Positions 16,969 through 25,609 of a DNA stretch of 64,000 nucleotides are shown here, piece after piece (position 1 is the first letter of the stretch; each line of letters starts with the position of its first letter). Under the pieces are notes generated by a model that made no database searches, was not told the DNA's origin, and worked only from the letters and a program-made list of their open reading frames with translations. Both the position numbers and the translations under genes were made by a program. Source of the stretch: Dehalococcoides mccartyi (GTDB taxonomy: Bacteria; Chloroflexota; Dehalococcoidia; Dehalococcoidales; Dehalococcoidaceae); the NCBI RefSeq assembly GCF_001889305.1, contig NZ_CP013074.1, positions 1,054,001 to 1,118,000 of the forward strand, read 5' to 3'.

Positions 16969-17730
16969 TTAGTTCTCCAGCCTTACCGGCAAACCCTTGC
17001 TCTTAAGATATTGTTTTACTTCGGCTATAGTGTAACGCCCGTAATGGAAAATGCTGGCCGCCAGCACCGCATCTGCCTGCCCTTTATCCAGGGCGTTATA
17101 CAAGTCTTCCGGGCTACCCGCCCCGCCTGAAGCGATAACGGGTATATTCAAGCGGGAACTGATTTCCCGGTTAAGCTCATTGTCATATCCGGTATTTTTA
17201 CCGTCGGCATCAATACTGGTCAGGAGTATTTCTCCAGCACCCAGTGCTTCTGCCTTAATAGTCCACTCCACCGCATCCAGCCCGGCGGGTTTCTTTCCGC
17301 TATGAGTATAAACCTGCCAGCCGCTGCCTTCACGTTTAGCATCAACAGCCACTACAATACACTGCCGGCCGAATTTTTCAGCTCCCCGGCTTATCAAATC
17401 CGGGGTAGATACGGCTGCCGAATTTATAGAGACCTTGTCAGCTCCGGCCCGAAGCAGAGTATTCATATCCGCAATGCTCCGCAAACCGCCGCCCACACAC
17501 AGAGGTATAAAAACCTCCTTAGATACCTGCTCTACCACCTCGGCCATAGTCTTGCGTTCTTCGGTAGTAGCTGAAATATCTAAAAACACCAGTTCGTCAG
17601 CACCTTCGCGGTAGTAACGCGCCGCCAGTTCCACCGGGTCACCGGCATCACGCAGATTTACAAAACTGGTACCTTTAACTACCCGTCCGTTATTCACATC
17701 TAAACATGGAATAACCCGTTTATTCAGCAT
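16969..17730 (-). CDS. hisF: Imidazole glycerol phosphate synthase cyclase subunit
   Basis: 253 aa, the normal HisF length. (beta-alpha)8 barrel motifs: [15 protein letters not shown] with the catalytic first Asp, [30 protein letters not shown] with the second catalytic Asp, [13 protein letters not shown]. With HisH it makes imidazole glycerol phosphate and AICAR in histidine synthesis. It overlaps GltB domain 1 by 7 nt and is 1 nt from GltB domain 2, so it is embedded in the glutamate synthase operon rather than a his operon. Both activities use glutamine-derived ammonia. Confidence 0.97.
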   Translation of the reverse strand: MLNKRVIPCLDVNNGRVVKGTSFVNLRDAGDPVELAARYYREGADELVFLDISATTEERKTMAEVVEQVSKEVFIPLCVGGGLRSIADMNTLLRAGADKVSINSAAVSTPDLISRGAEKFGRQCIVVAVDAKREGSGWQVYTHSGKKPAGLDAVEWTIKAEALGAGEILLTSIDADGKNTGYDNELNREISSRLNIPVIASGGAGSPEDLYNALDKGQADAVLAASIFHYGRYTIAEVKQYLKSKGLPVRLEN

Positions 17731-18854
17731 GCAGTAGCTTCCTTTTGCGCCTTGATGGGATTTTTCAAGCTGCCCACTACCGGAACACCGCCAACGGGCA
17801 ACCAGACTTTATCCAGTTCCGGTTGCACCAACCGGATAGCAGACTCTTCTGACGAAATAAACAGCTTTGACTGATATTCACCCACTACCATGGGTCGCAG
17901 ACGTATACGGTCTGTCATACCTATCATTTCGCCGGTATGGGCCACAATGACTGTAAACGGACCATTTAAAAGCAAACCGCCGTAAATCTGGCGAAGAGTA
18001 GTCATAATCTTGCGTTCGTGTTCCGGCAAACGGGCTATCTGATTCCAGAGAGGCGCAGACATTACTTTAGCCGCCAGCTCAATAGACAGACCGTGCTTAC
18101 GCATAAGCAGGTCTACCGCGTAGGCTACTACTTCGGTATCGGTTTCCATAGTGCATTTGTATCCGTACTGCTCCAGAAAACGCTTGTTTATGCCATAGGA
18201 AGAAATCTCCCCGTTATGCACCACTGTCCAGTCCAGCAGGCAGAACGGGTGAGCACCTCCCCACCAGCCTTTGGTATTGGTAGGAAAGCGTCCATGAGTA
18301 GTCCACAGATAACCTTCGTATTCTTCCAGGCGGAAAAAGCGCCCGATATCCTCAGGATAGCCCACACCCTTAAAGACACCCATGTTTTTGCCGCTTGAGA
18401 ACACAAAGGCATCATCTATGCAGGTGTTTATGTACATTACGCGGTCTACCACGTAATCTTCTTCAATAAATTTGCCGCATTTTTCAGGGCTGACCGAGGC
18501 AAAATACCGCCAGACAATGGGCGGGTTGGTAATTCCCTGCTGGTCACGGGTAGGAACTTCTTCCTTGTATTTCAGATTAAAAAAGCTTTCCAGAAAACAC
18601 TCTGTTTCCGTTTTAGCCTGCTGGCTGAGAAACATGATATGGAAAGCGTATTCTTCAGCAAAATCAGGGTAAATTCCGTAAGCGGCAAAGCCGCCGCCCA
18701 GACCGTTTCCACGGTCATGCATACTGCCGATGGCAGTAATCAAATCAGCCCCGGAGAAACGCCCCCCGGAGGTATCCATCATCCCGAAAAGCGAACAGGC
18801 ATCTATAACCTTGCTGTCCGAATGGCTATTGCTTACTCTAGTTAAGTCTCTCAT
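17724..18854 (-). CDS. Glutamate synthase glutaminase (GltB domain 1), class II amidotransferase
   Basis: 376 aa Ntn-type class II glutamine amidotransferase. Visible blocks: ACSLFGMMD with the likely nucleophile Cys at position 20, [31 protein letters not shown] and [12 protein letters not shown]. Because the Cys must be N-terminal in the mature enzyme, a 19-residue propeptide is predicted to be removed between Ala19 and Cys20. It releases ammonia from glutamine for the FMN synthase subunit. The gene lies 12 nt after the FAD oxidoreductase gene and overlaps hisF by 7 nt. Confidence 0.9.
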   Translation of the reverse strand: MRDLTRVSNSHSDSKVIDACSLFGMMDTSGGRFSGADLITAIGSMHDRGNGLGGGFAAYGIYPDFAEEYAFHIMFLSQQAKTETECFLESFFNLKYKEEVPTRDQQGITNPPIVWRYFASVSPEKCGKFIEEDYVVDRVMYINTCIDDAFVFSSGKNMGVFKGVGYPEDIGRFFRLEEYEGYLWTTHGRFPTNTKGWWGGAHPFCLLDWTVVHNGEISSYGINKRFLEQYGYKCTMETDTEVVAYAVDLLMRKHGLSIELAAKVMSAPLWNQIARLPEHERKIMTTLRQIYGGLLLNGPFTVIVAHTGEMIGMTDRIRLRPMVVGEYQSKLFISSEESAIRLVQPELDKVWLPVGGVPVVGSLKNPIKAQKEATAC

Positions 18855-18866
18855 GGAAATCTCCTG

Positions 18867-20174
18867 CTAATGCTTGAAATCAGCCGGGGCTACCCTGCCC
18901 GAAGTATTGCCATGAAGGTGTTCTTCACGGCTGTCAGCCGGCAGATAGGCCAGACCAAAATTCTCATTAAGTATGTTATCTTTAATGGGGCGTACATCAC
19001 TCTGGTCACGCATAAGGCCGAATATAATACCGGCGGTATCCGTTTCGCCCAGGGTCAGCATGCCCACAATCTTGCCTTGTTCATTTAAAACCAGTTTCTT
19101 GTATCCGTTGGCGGTGAGTGCCGAAAGAACTTCAAGACCACTGGCATCCGGCGGCAATACCGACATACCAGCAGTGGCAATATCCATGCCGAAGTAGTTA
19201 AGAGAATTCATCACTGTACCGCCGTGATAGGTGGTAACCATACCGGCCATATTGTAACCGGCTATCCGCCCGCCTATATAAGCATTAGGCCAGATAGGAG
19301 TAACCCGGCGGCTGTTATAGATAAAATCAAAAGACTCACAAGCATCACCGCAGGCATATACATCAGGGTTGCTGGTACGCATATTGTCATTTACCACCAC
19401 CCCGCGGTTAACTTCCAGACCGGCGGCTTTAAACAGTTCTGTCCGGGGAATAACACCGATGGCTATTACCAGCATCTGGCTTTCTATCTGATGACCGTTG
19501 TCCAGCTCCACCCCGGCAACCTTGTGCAAACCCAGTACTTTACTCACAGTCCGTCCGGTGTTCAATTTTACACCATAAGAAGTAACTGTCTGAGCAGCTA
19601 TCTTGCCGGCTGCTTCATCCAGAATAGTATTCAGGATATGGCCTTTAAGCTCAATAATATCTACTTCAATACCCAGCTTAGTGAGGGCATCCGCGGCACT
19701 CATGCCAATAAGACCACCGCCTATGATAACAGCCTTCTTTACATTTTCGGCCTTTACATAGCTGTCTATCAAAGAGGCGTCTTTCATGTTTATAAAGTTA
19801 AAAACACCCGCCTTGTTTGACCCGTCAATCAGCGGTACAATGGGTTTGCCGCCGGGGGCAAGCAAGAGTTTGCCGTAACCAATCTTTTCCCCGTTTGAAA
19901 GGCTGACCTCATGGGCAGCAGTATCCACCGCTTCCACTTTGGTATCAGTCAGACAGGTAATATTGTTATTAGCATAAAATTCCGGACGGCGGAAAAGTAT
20001 TTTTTCCACGTTTTTTTGTCCGGAAAGATACTTGGCTATCATGGGGCGCGAATAAGCCAGATAAGGCTCTTCCCCCGCTATGACAATAGAACCGTCACGG
20101 TCCACTTCCCGAATAGCCTCTGCCGCGCCTATACCGCCGGCAGAACATCCTACAATCAAATAATCGGCTTTCAT
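18867..20174 (-). CDS. FAD/NAD(P)-dependent oxidoreductase of the glutamate synthase operon
   Basis: 435 aa pyridine nucleotide-disulfide reductase fold. The N-terminal FAD-binding motif reads LIVGCSAGGIGAAEAIRE, the NAD(P)-binding motif VIIGGGLIGMSAADAL, and the second FAD site VYACGDACESFDF. This resembles rubredoxin/NirB-type reductases. It probably moves electrons between NAD(P)H and the ferredoxin or GltB synthase subunit. Its ATG overlaps the stop of hisH by 4 nt. It does not look like the usual GltD beta subunit, so the reductant route may be different from that in proteobacteria. Confidence 0.85.
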   Translation of the reverse strand: MKADYLIVGCSAGGIGAAEAIREVDRDGSIVIAGEEPYLAYSRPMIAKYLSGQKNVEKILFRRPEFYANNNITCLTDTKVEAVDTAAHEVSLSNGEKIGYGKLLLAPGGKPIVPLIDGSNKAGVFNFINMKDASLIDSYVKAENVKKAVIIGGGLIGMSAADALTKLGIEVDIIELKGHILNTILDEAAGKIAAQTVTSYGVKLNTGRTVSKVLGLHKVAGVELDNGHQIESQMLVIAIGVIPRTELFKAAGLEVNRGVVVNDNMRTSNPDVYACGDACESFDFIYNSRRVTPIWPNAYIGGRIAGYNMAGMVTTYHGGTVMNSLNYFGMDIATAGMSVLPPDASGLEVLSALTANGYKKLVLNEQGKIVGMLTLGETDTAGIIFGLMRDQSDVRPIKDNILNENFGLAYLPADSREEHLHGNTSGRVAPADFKH

Positions 20175-20788
20175 TTTTTATCTCCCAGAGCCATCTTAAA
20201 AAAGTTTTGATATAACTTTAAGCCGTAGCTACCGCTCTTTTCCGGATGGAACTGGGTAGCGATAAGGCGTTTACTGATAACCAGACTGCAAAAATCCACT
20301 CCGTAGTCTGTGGTTGCCCCTATAATATGTTTGTCAGCAGGGCTGGCATAATAACTGTGGACAAAATAAAAATCAGCCCCGTCAGGTATACCCTCAAATA
20401 TGGGGTGTGAAACCCGCTGCTTGAGCTGATTCCAACCCATCTGGGGTATCTTTACCCCGTCAGGCAGGCGTTTTACTTTGCCTTTCAAAATACCAAGACA
20501 CTTTGCTTTATTCCCCTCTTCGGTGGAGTCAAAAAGCACCTGCATACCCACGCATATAGCCAGCAGGGGGATATCTCTCTTTACCAGCTCTTTTATAGCT
20601 TCATCCAGCCCCTTTGCCTTCAGCCCGGCAACCGTATCAGCCGCCGCACCCACTCCGGGCAGGATAACTGCCTGAGCAGAAAGAAGCTCCTTTGGGTCTG
20701 AAGTCAGGGTAAACTCATATCCCAAAGCATATATGGCATTCGCCACACTCTTTAGGTTACCCCCTCCGTAATCAACAAGCGCAATCAT
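20171..20788 (-). CDS. hisH: Imidazole glycerol phosphate synthase glutaminase subunit
   Basis: 205 aa class I amidotransferase. LVDYGGGNLKSV is the HisH start, Cys nucleophile in LLAICVGMQVLF, oxyanion region MGWNQL, and catalytic His-x-Glu in ATQFHPEKSG. It supplies ammonia to HisF. In this operon it is separated from hisF by the FAD oxidoreductase and GltB domain 1 genes, an unusual interleaving with glutamate synthase. Confidence 0.96.
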   Translation of the reverse strand: MIALVDYGGGNLKSVANAIYALGYEFTLTSDPKELLSAQAVILPGVGAAADTVAGLKAKGLDEAIKELVKRDIPLLAICVGMQVLFDSTEEGNKAKCLGILKGKVKRLPDGVKIPQMGWNQLKQRVSHPIFEGIPDGADFYFVHSYYASPADKHIIGATTDYGVDFCSLVISKRLIATQFHPEKSGSYGLKLYQNFFKMALGDKK

Positions 20789-20803
20789 CGTTTTACCAGC
20801 CTT

Positions 20804-21235
20804 TTAGCCGTCAACCAGCCCCAAGGCTTCATTTGGGCAGTTAGCTACACAGGCGGGTATTTCTTTACCGCCGCACAGATCACACTTGAGAATCACATGG
20901 TTTGCCTTGTCTTTTATAAGAGCACTGTTCGGGCAGGCCACAATGCATGTCCAACAGCCGATACATCTTTCAGGATCACTGGACACAATACCCGTTATAG
21001 GGTCACGGGTCATAGCCCCGCTGATGCAGGAATAAGCGCACCATGGCTCGTCACAGTGACGGCAGGGAACGGAGAAACTTATCTCACCCTTGCGTTCAAC
21101 CCGTATTCTGGGTTTCTGATTTTCCTTTTTGACGGCCTTTATAACGTCATGGGAGACTGAGTGTTCGGTCTGACAGGCTACACGGCACAGGCCGCAGCCC
21201 ATACAAAGTTCTTCTTTAATTTGTACCCTTTTCAT
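20804..21235 (-). CDS. Four-cluster ferredoxin-type electron transfer protein
   Basis: 143 aa from the ATG at 21235; an in-frame start further upstream at 21304 would overlap the -35 box, while 21235 follows AGGGG. Four cysteine groups are seen: CMGCGLCRVAC, CRHCDEPWCAYSC, CIGCWTCIVACP and CDLCGGKEIPACVANCP, the DmsB/HycB/CooF pattern for up to four [4Fe-4S] clusters. No signal peptide, so cytosolic. As the first gene of the glutamate synthase operon it probably donates electrons to the FMN synthase subunit, alone or through the FAD oxidoreductase. Confidence 0.85.
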   Translation of the reverse strand: MKRVQIKEELCMGCGLCRVACQTEHSVSHDVIKAVKKENQKPRIRVERKGEISFSVPCRHCDEPWCAYSCISGAMTRDPITGIVSSDPERCIGCWTCIVACPNSALIKDKANHVILKCDLCGGKEIPACVANCPNEALGLVDG

Positions 21236-21247
21236 ACTTACCCCTAC

Positions 21248-21304
21248 ATACGGTATATAACTTCCGTATTTATATAAATTAGCACTTAGATAATCGCTTG
21301 TCAA
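21248..21304 (-). promoter_or_regulatory. Promoter region and palindrome of the glutamate synthase operon
   Basis: A perfect TTGACA lies at 21304-21299 on the minus strand; the best -10 at 17 bp is a poor TAATTT, consistent with activation. ATACGG-n10-CCGTAT (21248-21253 and 21264-21269) lies between this promoter and the ATG, where a repressor could bind. Confidence 0.4.
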
Positions 21305-21332
21305 ATATCTGGCAAGCTAAATCAATGTAATT

Positions 21333-21370
21333 AATACATTATTATTTCGCAATCATTTCGCCTGTATTAC
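21333..21370 (-). promoter_or_regulatory. GlnR-like operator upstream of the glutamate synthase operon
   Basis: Read on the minus strand from 21370: GTAAT-n6-GAAAT-n6-GAAAT-n6-GTATT, all at exact 11-bp steps, matching the glnA site in layout. It ends 28 bp before the TTGACA and 97 nt before the ATG of the ferredoxin gene, and slightly overlaps the end of the mntP gene. Confidence 0.65.
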
Positions 21371-21948
21371 ACCAGTAGTTCCCAGCCAAGAGTATGTTCT
21401 GCTAGTATTTTTAAGCCTATTAAGACCAGCACCAACCCGCCTGCTATACCAACCCAACGGCTGGCAAAATGGCCGATACGGTTGCCCAGTTTAAAACCCA
21501 TAAAGCTAACCGCGAGCGAAACCAAACCTATCAGCAAAGCCGCAAGCCCGATATTGGCATCTTCAACTGCAAACGCCAATCCGACAGCCAGCGCATCTAT
21601 TGAAGTAGCCACCGCCACACCCAGTAAACCAAGCCCGCGGGTTAGGTCAAGCTTTACCAGCTTTTGGTCATCTTCACCCTGCACAGCTTCATATACCATG
21701 CGTACACCAATAACTGACAGCAGACCGAAAGCAATCCAATGATCAAAGGCAGATATAATATCTATGACACTCAGGCCGGCAAAATAGCCGATAGTAGCCA
21801 TCCCAGCCTGAAATATACCGAAAGCACCGGCAACCCGCCACATGACATGGCTTTTAATGTTTGTATGGGTACATGCTATGCCGATTGATACGGCAAAACA
21901 ATCAGCCGAAAGTCCCAGCGCAATAAACATAACCGATAATAAGCTCAT
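21367..21948 (-). CDS. mntP: Manganese efflux pump MntP family protein
   Basis: About 193 aa from the ATG at 21948; an upstream GTG at 21969 would precede the typical MntP start. Six membrane segments are expected. The family motif GLSADCFAVSIG and its repeat TSIDALAVGLAF carry the conserved intramembrane Asp residues. MntP exports Mn2+. No yybP-ykoY manganese riboswitch is visible upstream. It is divergent from cysK. The Cys in SADCFAV replaces the more common Ala. Confidence 0.88.
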   Translation of the reverse strand: MSLLSVMFIALGLSADCFAVSIGIACTHTNIKSHVMWRVAGAFGIFQAGMATIGYFAGLSVIDIISAFDHWIAFGLLSVIGVRMVYEAVQGEDDQKLVKLDLTRGLGLLGVAVATSIDALAVGLAFAVEDANIGLAALLIGLVSLAVSFMGFKLGNRIGHFASRWVGIAGGLVLVLIGLKILAEHTLGWELLV

Positions 21949-21994
21949 AATGAAGTAGTAGTATAACACGCATTAGGCTATTTTTAAAACATTC

Positions 21995-22023
21995 TTGACA
22001 AACCTGGGTTCATGCCCGACAAT
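21995..22023 (+). promoter_or_regulatory. Promoter of cysK
   Basis: TTGACA (21995-22000), 17-bp spacer, GACAAT (22018-22023). Initiation near 22030 excludes the upstream in-frame ATG at 22012 and leaves a 36-nt leader with AAAGGGG before the ATG at 22066. Confidence 0.6.
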
Positions 22024-22065
22024 CCTATTTATACTAGTTTTAAATATTGGTCTAAAGGGGTCCGT

Positions 22066-23028
22066 ATGGAAAACAGAGCATCTGAACCCAATACCCGCAA
22101 GGGATGCGGTATTGCCTCAAATATTACGGAACTTATCGGCAACACACCGCTGGTTCGCTTAAACAAGATAGGCAGCGGGCTGAAAGCCGAAATCATACTG
22201 AAACTGGAATCGTTCAATCCCACTCACAGCGCCAAAGACCGTCCGGCTCTGCATATGATAGAAAAGGCGGAACAAGAAGGTAAGCTCTCACCCGGAGGCA
22301 TCATAATAGAATCAACCAGCGGCAATACAGGTATAGCATTAGCCGCCGTTTGTGCCGCTAAAGGTTACCGTCTGATGCTTACCATGCCTGAAAACTTTTC
22401 GGTTGAGCGACGGCGTCTACTCCGTCTGCTGGGAGCTGAACTAGTGCTTACCCCGGCAGAATTAGGTATGCAGGGGGCGATAGAAAAAGCATCTGAATTA
22501 AAAAGCAGATTGCCGCAGGCCTTCATTCCAAACCAGTTTGAAAACCCGGCTAATCCCGAAAGCCACTACCGAACCACTGCTGAGGAAATTTGGCGGGATA
22601 CCGACGGCAGGATAGATATATTGGTAGCAGGCGTAGGTACGGGCGGCACTTTAAGCGGCACAGCCAGAGGATTAAAGGCCGCCAAACCATCTATACAGAT
22701 AGTAGCGGTAGAGCCGGCTGAATCACCTGTAATTTCCGGCGGGAAACCCCATTCTCACCTTATCCAGGGTATAGGTGCAGGCTTTATACCCCGCATACTG
22801 TCACTTGAACTGATAGACAAAGTTATACGTGTACCCGGTGAAGAAGCCGTAAAAATGGCACTGCGTTTAGCTAGCGAAGAAGGTATCATGGCAGGCATTT
22901 CATCCGGGGCAGCACTCTGGGCGGCACTGGAAACCGCCAAACAAGCTGAAAACTCCGGCAAACTTATTGTTGCCATTATGCCTGATAGCGGAGAACGCTA
23001 TCTCTCCAGCCTGCCTCTTGGTGACTAG
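22066..23028 (+). CDS. cysK: Cysteine synthase (O-acetylserine sulfhydrylase)
   Basis: About 320 aa from the ATG at 22066, chosen because AAAGGGG precedes it and an earlier ATG lies inside the promoter. PLP-lysine motif [12 protein letters not shown], substrate loop [12 protein letters not shown], phosphate-binding [10 protein letters not shown] and the C-terminal SSGAAL are all present. It makes cysteine from O-acetylserine (or O-phosphoserine) and sulfide. THSAKDR differs from the common AGSVKDR, a conservative variant. A single-gene transcript: the next gene is convergent. Confidence 0.93.
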   Translation: MENRASEPNTRKGCGIASNITELIGNTPLVRLNKIGSGLKAEIILKLESFNPTHSAKDRPALHMIEKAEQEGKLSPGGIIIESTSGNTGIALAAVCAAKGYRLMLTMPENFSVERRRLLRLLGAELVLTPAELGMQGAIEKASELKSRLPQAFIPNQFENPANPESHYRTTAEEIWRDTDGRIDILVAGVGTGGTLSGTARGLKAAKPSIQIVAVEPAESPVISGGKPHSHLIQGIGAGFIPRILSLELIDKVIRVPGEEAVKMALRLASEEGIMAGISSGAALWAALETAKQAENSGKLIVAIMPDSGERYLSSLPLGD

Positions 23029-23049
23029 ATGCATCTTTATATGTGTGTT

Positions 23050-23082
23050 AAAAATTGAAGGGGTATTTACACCCCCTTCAAT
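23050..23082 (-). terminator. Terminator between cysK and the convergent hypothetical gene
   Basis: A perfect 10-bp stem ATTGAAGGGG/CCCCTTCAAT with a 9-nt loop. On the minus strand TTTTTAAC follows, so it primarily ends the 168-aa gene; the plus side lacks a T-run. Confidence 0.7.
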
Positions 23083-23108
23083 ACGATAAACTTCCCGACA
23101 GGCACTTT

Positions 23109-23615
23109 TCATCCTAAACCGAATATGCCTTTTTTTATATCCAGCTTATCCCCCAGAACAGCTTCAAACAAACCTACCATTTCCTTGCTGGTACCATCAA
23201 TAAAATATTCCTGTTTCCCGCTTGCAGTTTCAATCTTTATCTCGGTAGTGTCCGCCAGATTTTCATCGCCTGTTTTTTTCTTTACAATTACCTTTGAAAT
23301 ATTATCAAGCTGCAGCTGGAAATTCTCTTTGCTCTCCTCCAGTATAGACTCGACAGGCATATTATAGTACTTTTGATAAAGAGTAAATCCGCTTTTTATC
23401 TGGTCACCCCAGCGGGCAAAAAAACCTTTCCCTGCTTCTTTAGCGTTTTTCTGGGCTTCAGCAGCAGCATCTTTTACCATCTGGCTAGTCATTAAAGCAA
23501 ATATAAAGCTCTGGTCTGTAACCACCAAAGAGTATGTATCCCATCTTCCCCATGACTTGGACTTCTTAAAATTAGGTACTACACCAAGGATTTTTTCTTC
23601 CACAGGGCACCTCAT
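23109..23615 (-). CDS. Hypothetical protein, 168 aa, possibly PH-like fold
   Basis: No family recognised. The N-terminal part (about 8-45) has VVPNFKKSKSW and YSLVVTDQSFIFALM, and the end alternates beta-type segments (VIVKKKTGD, TEIKIETASGKQEYFI, LFEAVLGDKL). A charged, Ala/Lys-rich helix (about 48-72) lies between. This beta-helix-beta layout is reminiscent of bacterial PH-type domains that respond to membranes, but that is only an impression. No signal peptide or membrane segment. The ATG at 23615 has no strong Shine-Dalgarno sequence. Confidence 0.6.
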   Translation of the reverse strand: MRCPVEEKILGVVPNFKKSKSWGRWDTYSLVVTDQSFIFALMTSQMVKDAAAEAQKNAKEAGKGFFARWGDQIKSGFTLYQKYYNMPVESILEESKENFQLQLDNISKVIVKKKTGDENLADTTEIKIETASGKQEYFIDGTSKEMVGLFEAVLGDKLDIKKGIFGLG

Positions 23616-23741
23616 ACAAAAAGATTATCCATTTATAATAACAACCCCTTTCCCTTTTGCCAATACTTGCACAAAATGCATCTGAAAATCATTTAAAATT
23701 GTATATTTTCAAAACTCCAAAACTATTTCGGGGGAATATTG

Positions 23742-23750
23742 TGCTATAAT
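23742..23750 (+). promoter_or_regulatory. Extended -10 promoter of the radical SAM gene
   Basis: TGcTATAAT, a full consensus extended -10 element. Initiation near 23757 gives a 25-nt leader containing TAGGAA before the ATG at 23782. Confidence 0.55.
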
Positions 23751-23781
23751 ATTAGATAATTTTTTGTAGGAATATATATTT

Positions 23782-24603
23782 ATGACCGCAAATTCTCATA
23801 CACCACGTATTATGCCTAACCGCCAAGCCAACCCGGAAATGACCAATGTTTATCATATAGCCTATGCTCCCGGCATAAAAAAAGCCTATCTGTTTCATTG
23901 GAACTGCAACTTGAAATGCCGCGGCTGTCTATGCAAAAAAGAAATCAACTGTCTGGCCCTGGAAGAAAATCTGGACGTGGTCTCACGTGACCCCCATTTG
24001 TCACCACCCCGTGGTCCGGAATCGTTCCTGAGTTTAGACGGGATTATGGAAACCCTGCGCAAAGTAGAGCTCAAAGAAGTTCTATTTGAAGGGCAGGAAG
24101 CGACCATAGACCCCCATTTCGAAGAAATATGCCGCCGCCTTAAAGCCGAGTTTGGCGTCTATATAACCTTAAACACAAATGGGTTGAAACTGCCTGATCT
24201 TTCCAACATAGACGAGGTAGTTTTCAGCCTCAAAGCGGTTACTCCGAAACTCTATCTGGATTACACCGAAGTATCCAATACTAAAATGCTGAAAAATTTT
24301 GAAGCTATTTTCCGTTCGGGCAAAAAGCTTAGAGCCGAAATGGTATTTATACCCGGTTATATAGACTTGGCTGAAACAGAAGCTATTGCCAAGCATATTG
24401 CCAGTCTCAGCCCGAATATTCCCCTGAGGATAGATGCATATTTTGAATGCGGTGATAATACATGGCGAAGAGCTACTCAGGAAGAAATGAGCCAGGCAGT
24501 AGCTCTTGCAAAAAAATATCTCAGCACCGTTACCTGCACCCAGCAAACCACTGACAATCTGGATAAAAAAGACCTCTTTTTTGAGGTAAAACGGCTATTC
24601 TAA
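23782..24603 (+). CDS. Radical SAM protein of unknown substrate
   Basis: 273 aa. HWNCNLKCRGCLCKKE has the CxxxCxxC cluster motif for the SAM-binding [4Fe-4S], and LFEGQEATIDP and TLNTNGLKL fit the radical SAM barrel as in activating-enzyme-like proteins. A fourth Cys follows in the next turn (CLC). It lies 49 nt before cbiB in a plus-strand series cbiB-cobO-nitrilase, so it may take part in corrinoid salvage or another anaerobic modification. The substrate is not predictable from the sequence. Confidence 0.82.
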   Translation: MTANSHTPRIMPNRQANPEMTNVYHIAYAPGIKKAYLFHWNCNLKCRGCLCKKEINCLALEENLDVVSRDPHLSPPRGPESFLSLDGIMETLRKVELKEVLFEGQEATIDPHFEEICRRLKAEFGVYITLNTNGLKLPDLSNIDEVVFSLKAVTPKLYLDYTEVSNTKMLKNFEAIFRSGKKLRAEMVFIPGYIDLAETEAIAKHIASLSPNIPLRIDAYFECGDNTWRRATQEEMSQAVALAKKYLSTVTCTQQTTDNLDKKDLFFEVKRLF

Positions 24604-24652
24604 GCAAACTACCCTTTTAAAAATGTTAATCAGGTATAAATATTAGCTAACT

Positions 24653-25576
24653 GTGGAAACTGTATATATAATTGTACTTGCCATTGCTTTAGACTTGGTA
24701 CTGGGTGAATATCCCGCACCTCTTCACCCGGTAGTTTGGCTTGGCAAATTCATATCCTTTCTGGATCGCTTCAGCCCGTCCCGCAATCCTAAAACCCAGT
24801 TTATTTACGGGGCATTCTTAAGCATACTAACCGTAAGCATATCCTTTACAGCGGTATTCTTCATTCTGGGATATCTAAAAGATTTTAACACCCTGATCTA
24901 TGTGTTTGCGGGAGGGCTGATACTTAAACCCGCTTTTTGCCTTCGTGAGCAGTGGGCAATAGCACTTAAAATAAAAAAACTGCTTGAAAAAAACAGCTCC
25001 GGTGCTCCGCCTAAAGAACTGGAAACCCTGCTGGGCACAGTCCCGCATGATAAAGAAAGCCTTAGCCGTGAGGATATTATCTCCGCTTCCATACGCTCCA
25101 TCTCAGAAAATGCCAGTGATTTTTTCGTTGCCCCCTTATTTTACTTTATACTTTTGGGCATACCGGGAGCATTTGCCTACCGTGCTATAAACACGCTGGA
25201 CAGCATGATAGGTTTTCACGGCAAATACGAATATCGGGGCAAATTTGCCGCCCGTCTGGACGACGTGGCTAATTTCATCCCGGCCCGGCTGACTGCTCTA
25301 CTTTTTATAACCGGTGCATTTATCATTCACCAGAATCATAAACAGGCACTTCGTTCTGCCATTTCAGACCATGCCAAGACTACCTCCCCAAATGCAGGCT
25401 GGCCGATGGCCGCCATGGCAGGGGCATTGGATGTTTCATTGAAAAAGGCCAGGTGCTACACTATGGGTAAATCTCTCCGTCCGCTAAGTACCCTATGTCT
25501 GAGTAGAGCGGCCAGACTTTATAAAACCAGCATGTTTATCTGGGCAGGCATATGCATAGCCATAGTCTGGATATAA
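24653..25576 (+). CDS. cbiB: Adenosylcobinamide-phosphate synthase
   Basis: 307 aa with several membrane segments, starting at GTG. Family features: LDLVLGEYPAPLHPVVWLGK at the N-terminus, EDIISASIRSISENASDFF, INTLDSMIGFHGKYEYRGKF, and PNAGWPMAAMAGAL. CbiB/CobD attaches aminopropanol (phosphate) to adenosylcobyric acid. In an organism that depends on scavenged corrinoids this supports repair or remodelling of imported corrinoids, needed by reductive dehalogenases. cobO follows after 33 nt. Confidence 0.93.
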   Translation: METVYIIVLAIALDLVLGEYPAPLHPVVWLGKFISFLDRFSPSRNPKTQFIYGAFLSILTVSISFTAVFFILGYLKDFNTLIYVFAGGLILKPAFCLREQWAIALKIKKLLEKNSSGAPPKELETLLGTVPHDKESLSREDIISASIRSISENASDFFVAPLFYFILLGIPGAFAYRAINTLDSMIGFHGKYEYRGKFAARLDDVANFIPARLTALLFITGAFIIHQNHKQALRSAISDHAKTTSPNAGWPMAAMAGALDVSLKKARCYTMGKSLRPLSTLCLSRAARLYKTSMFIWAGICIAIVWI

Positions 25577-25609
25577 ATAATATCCCCTAATATATGCAGG
25601 AGTTGAAAA

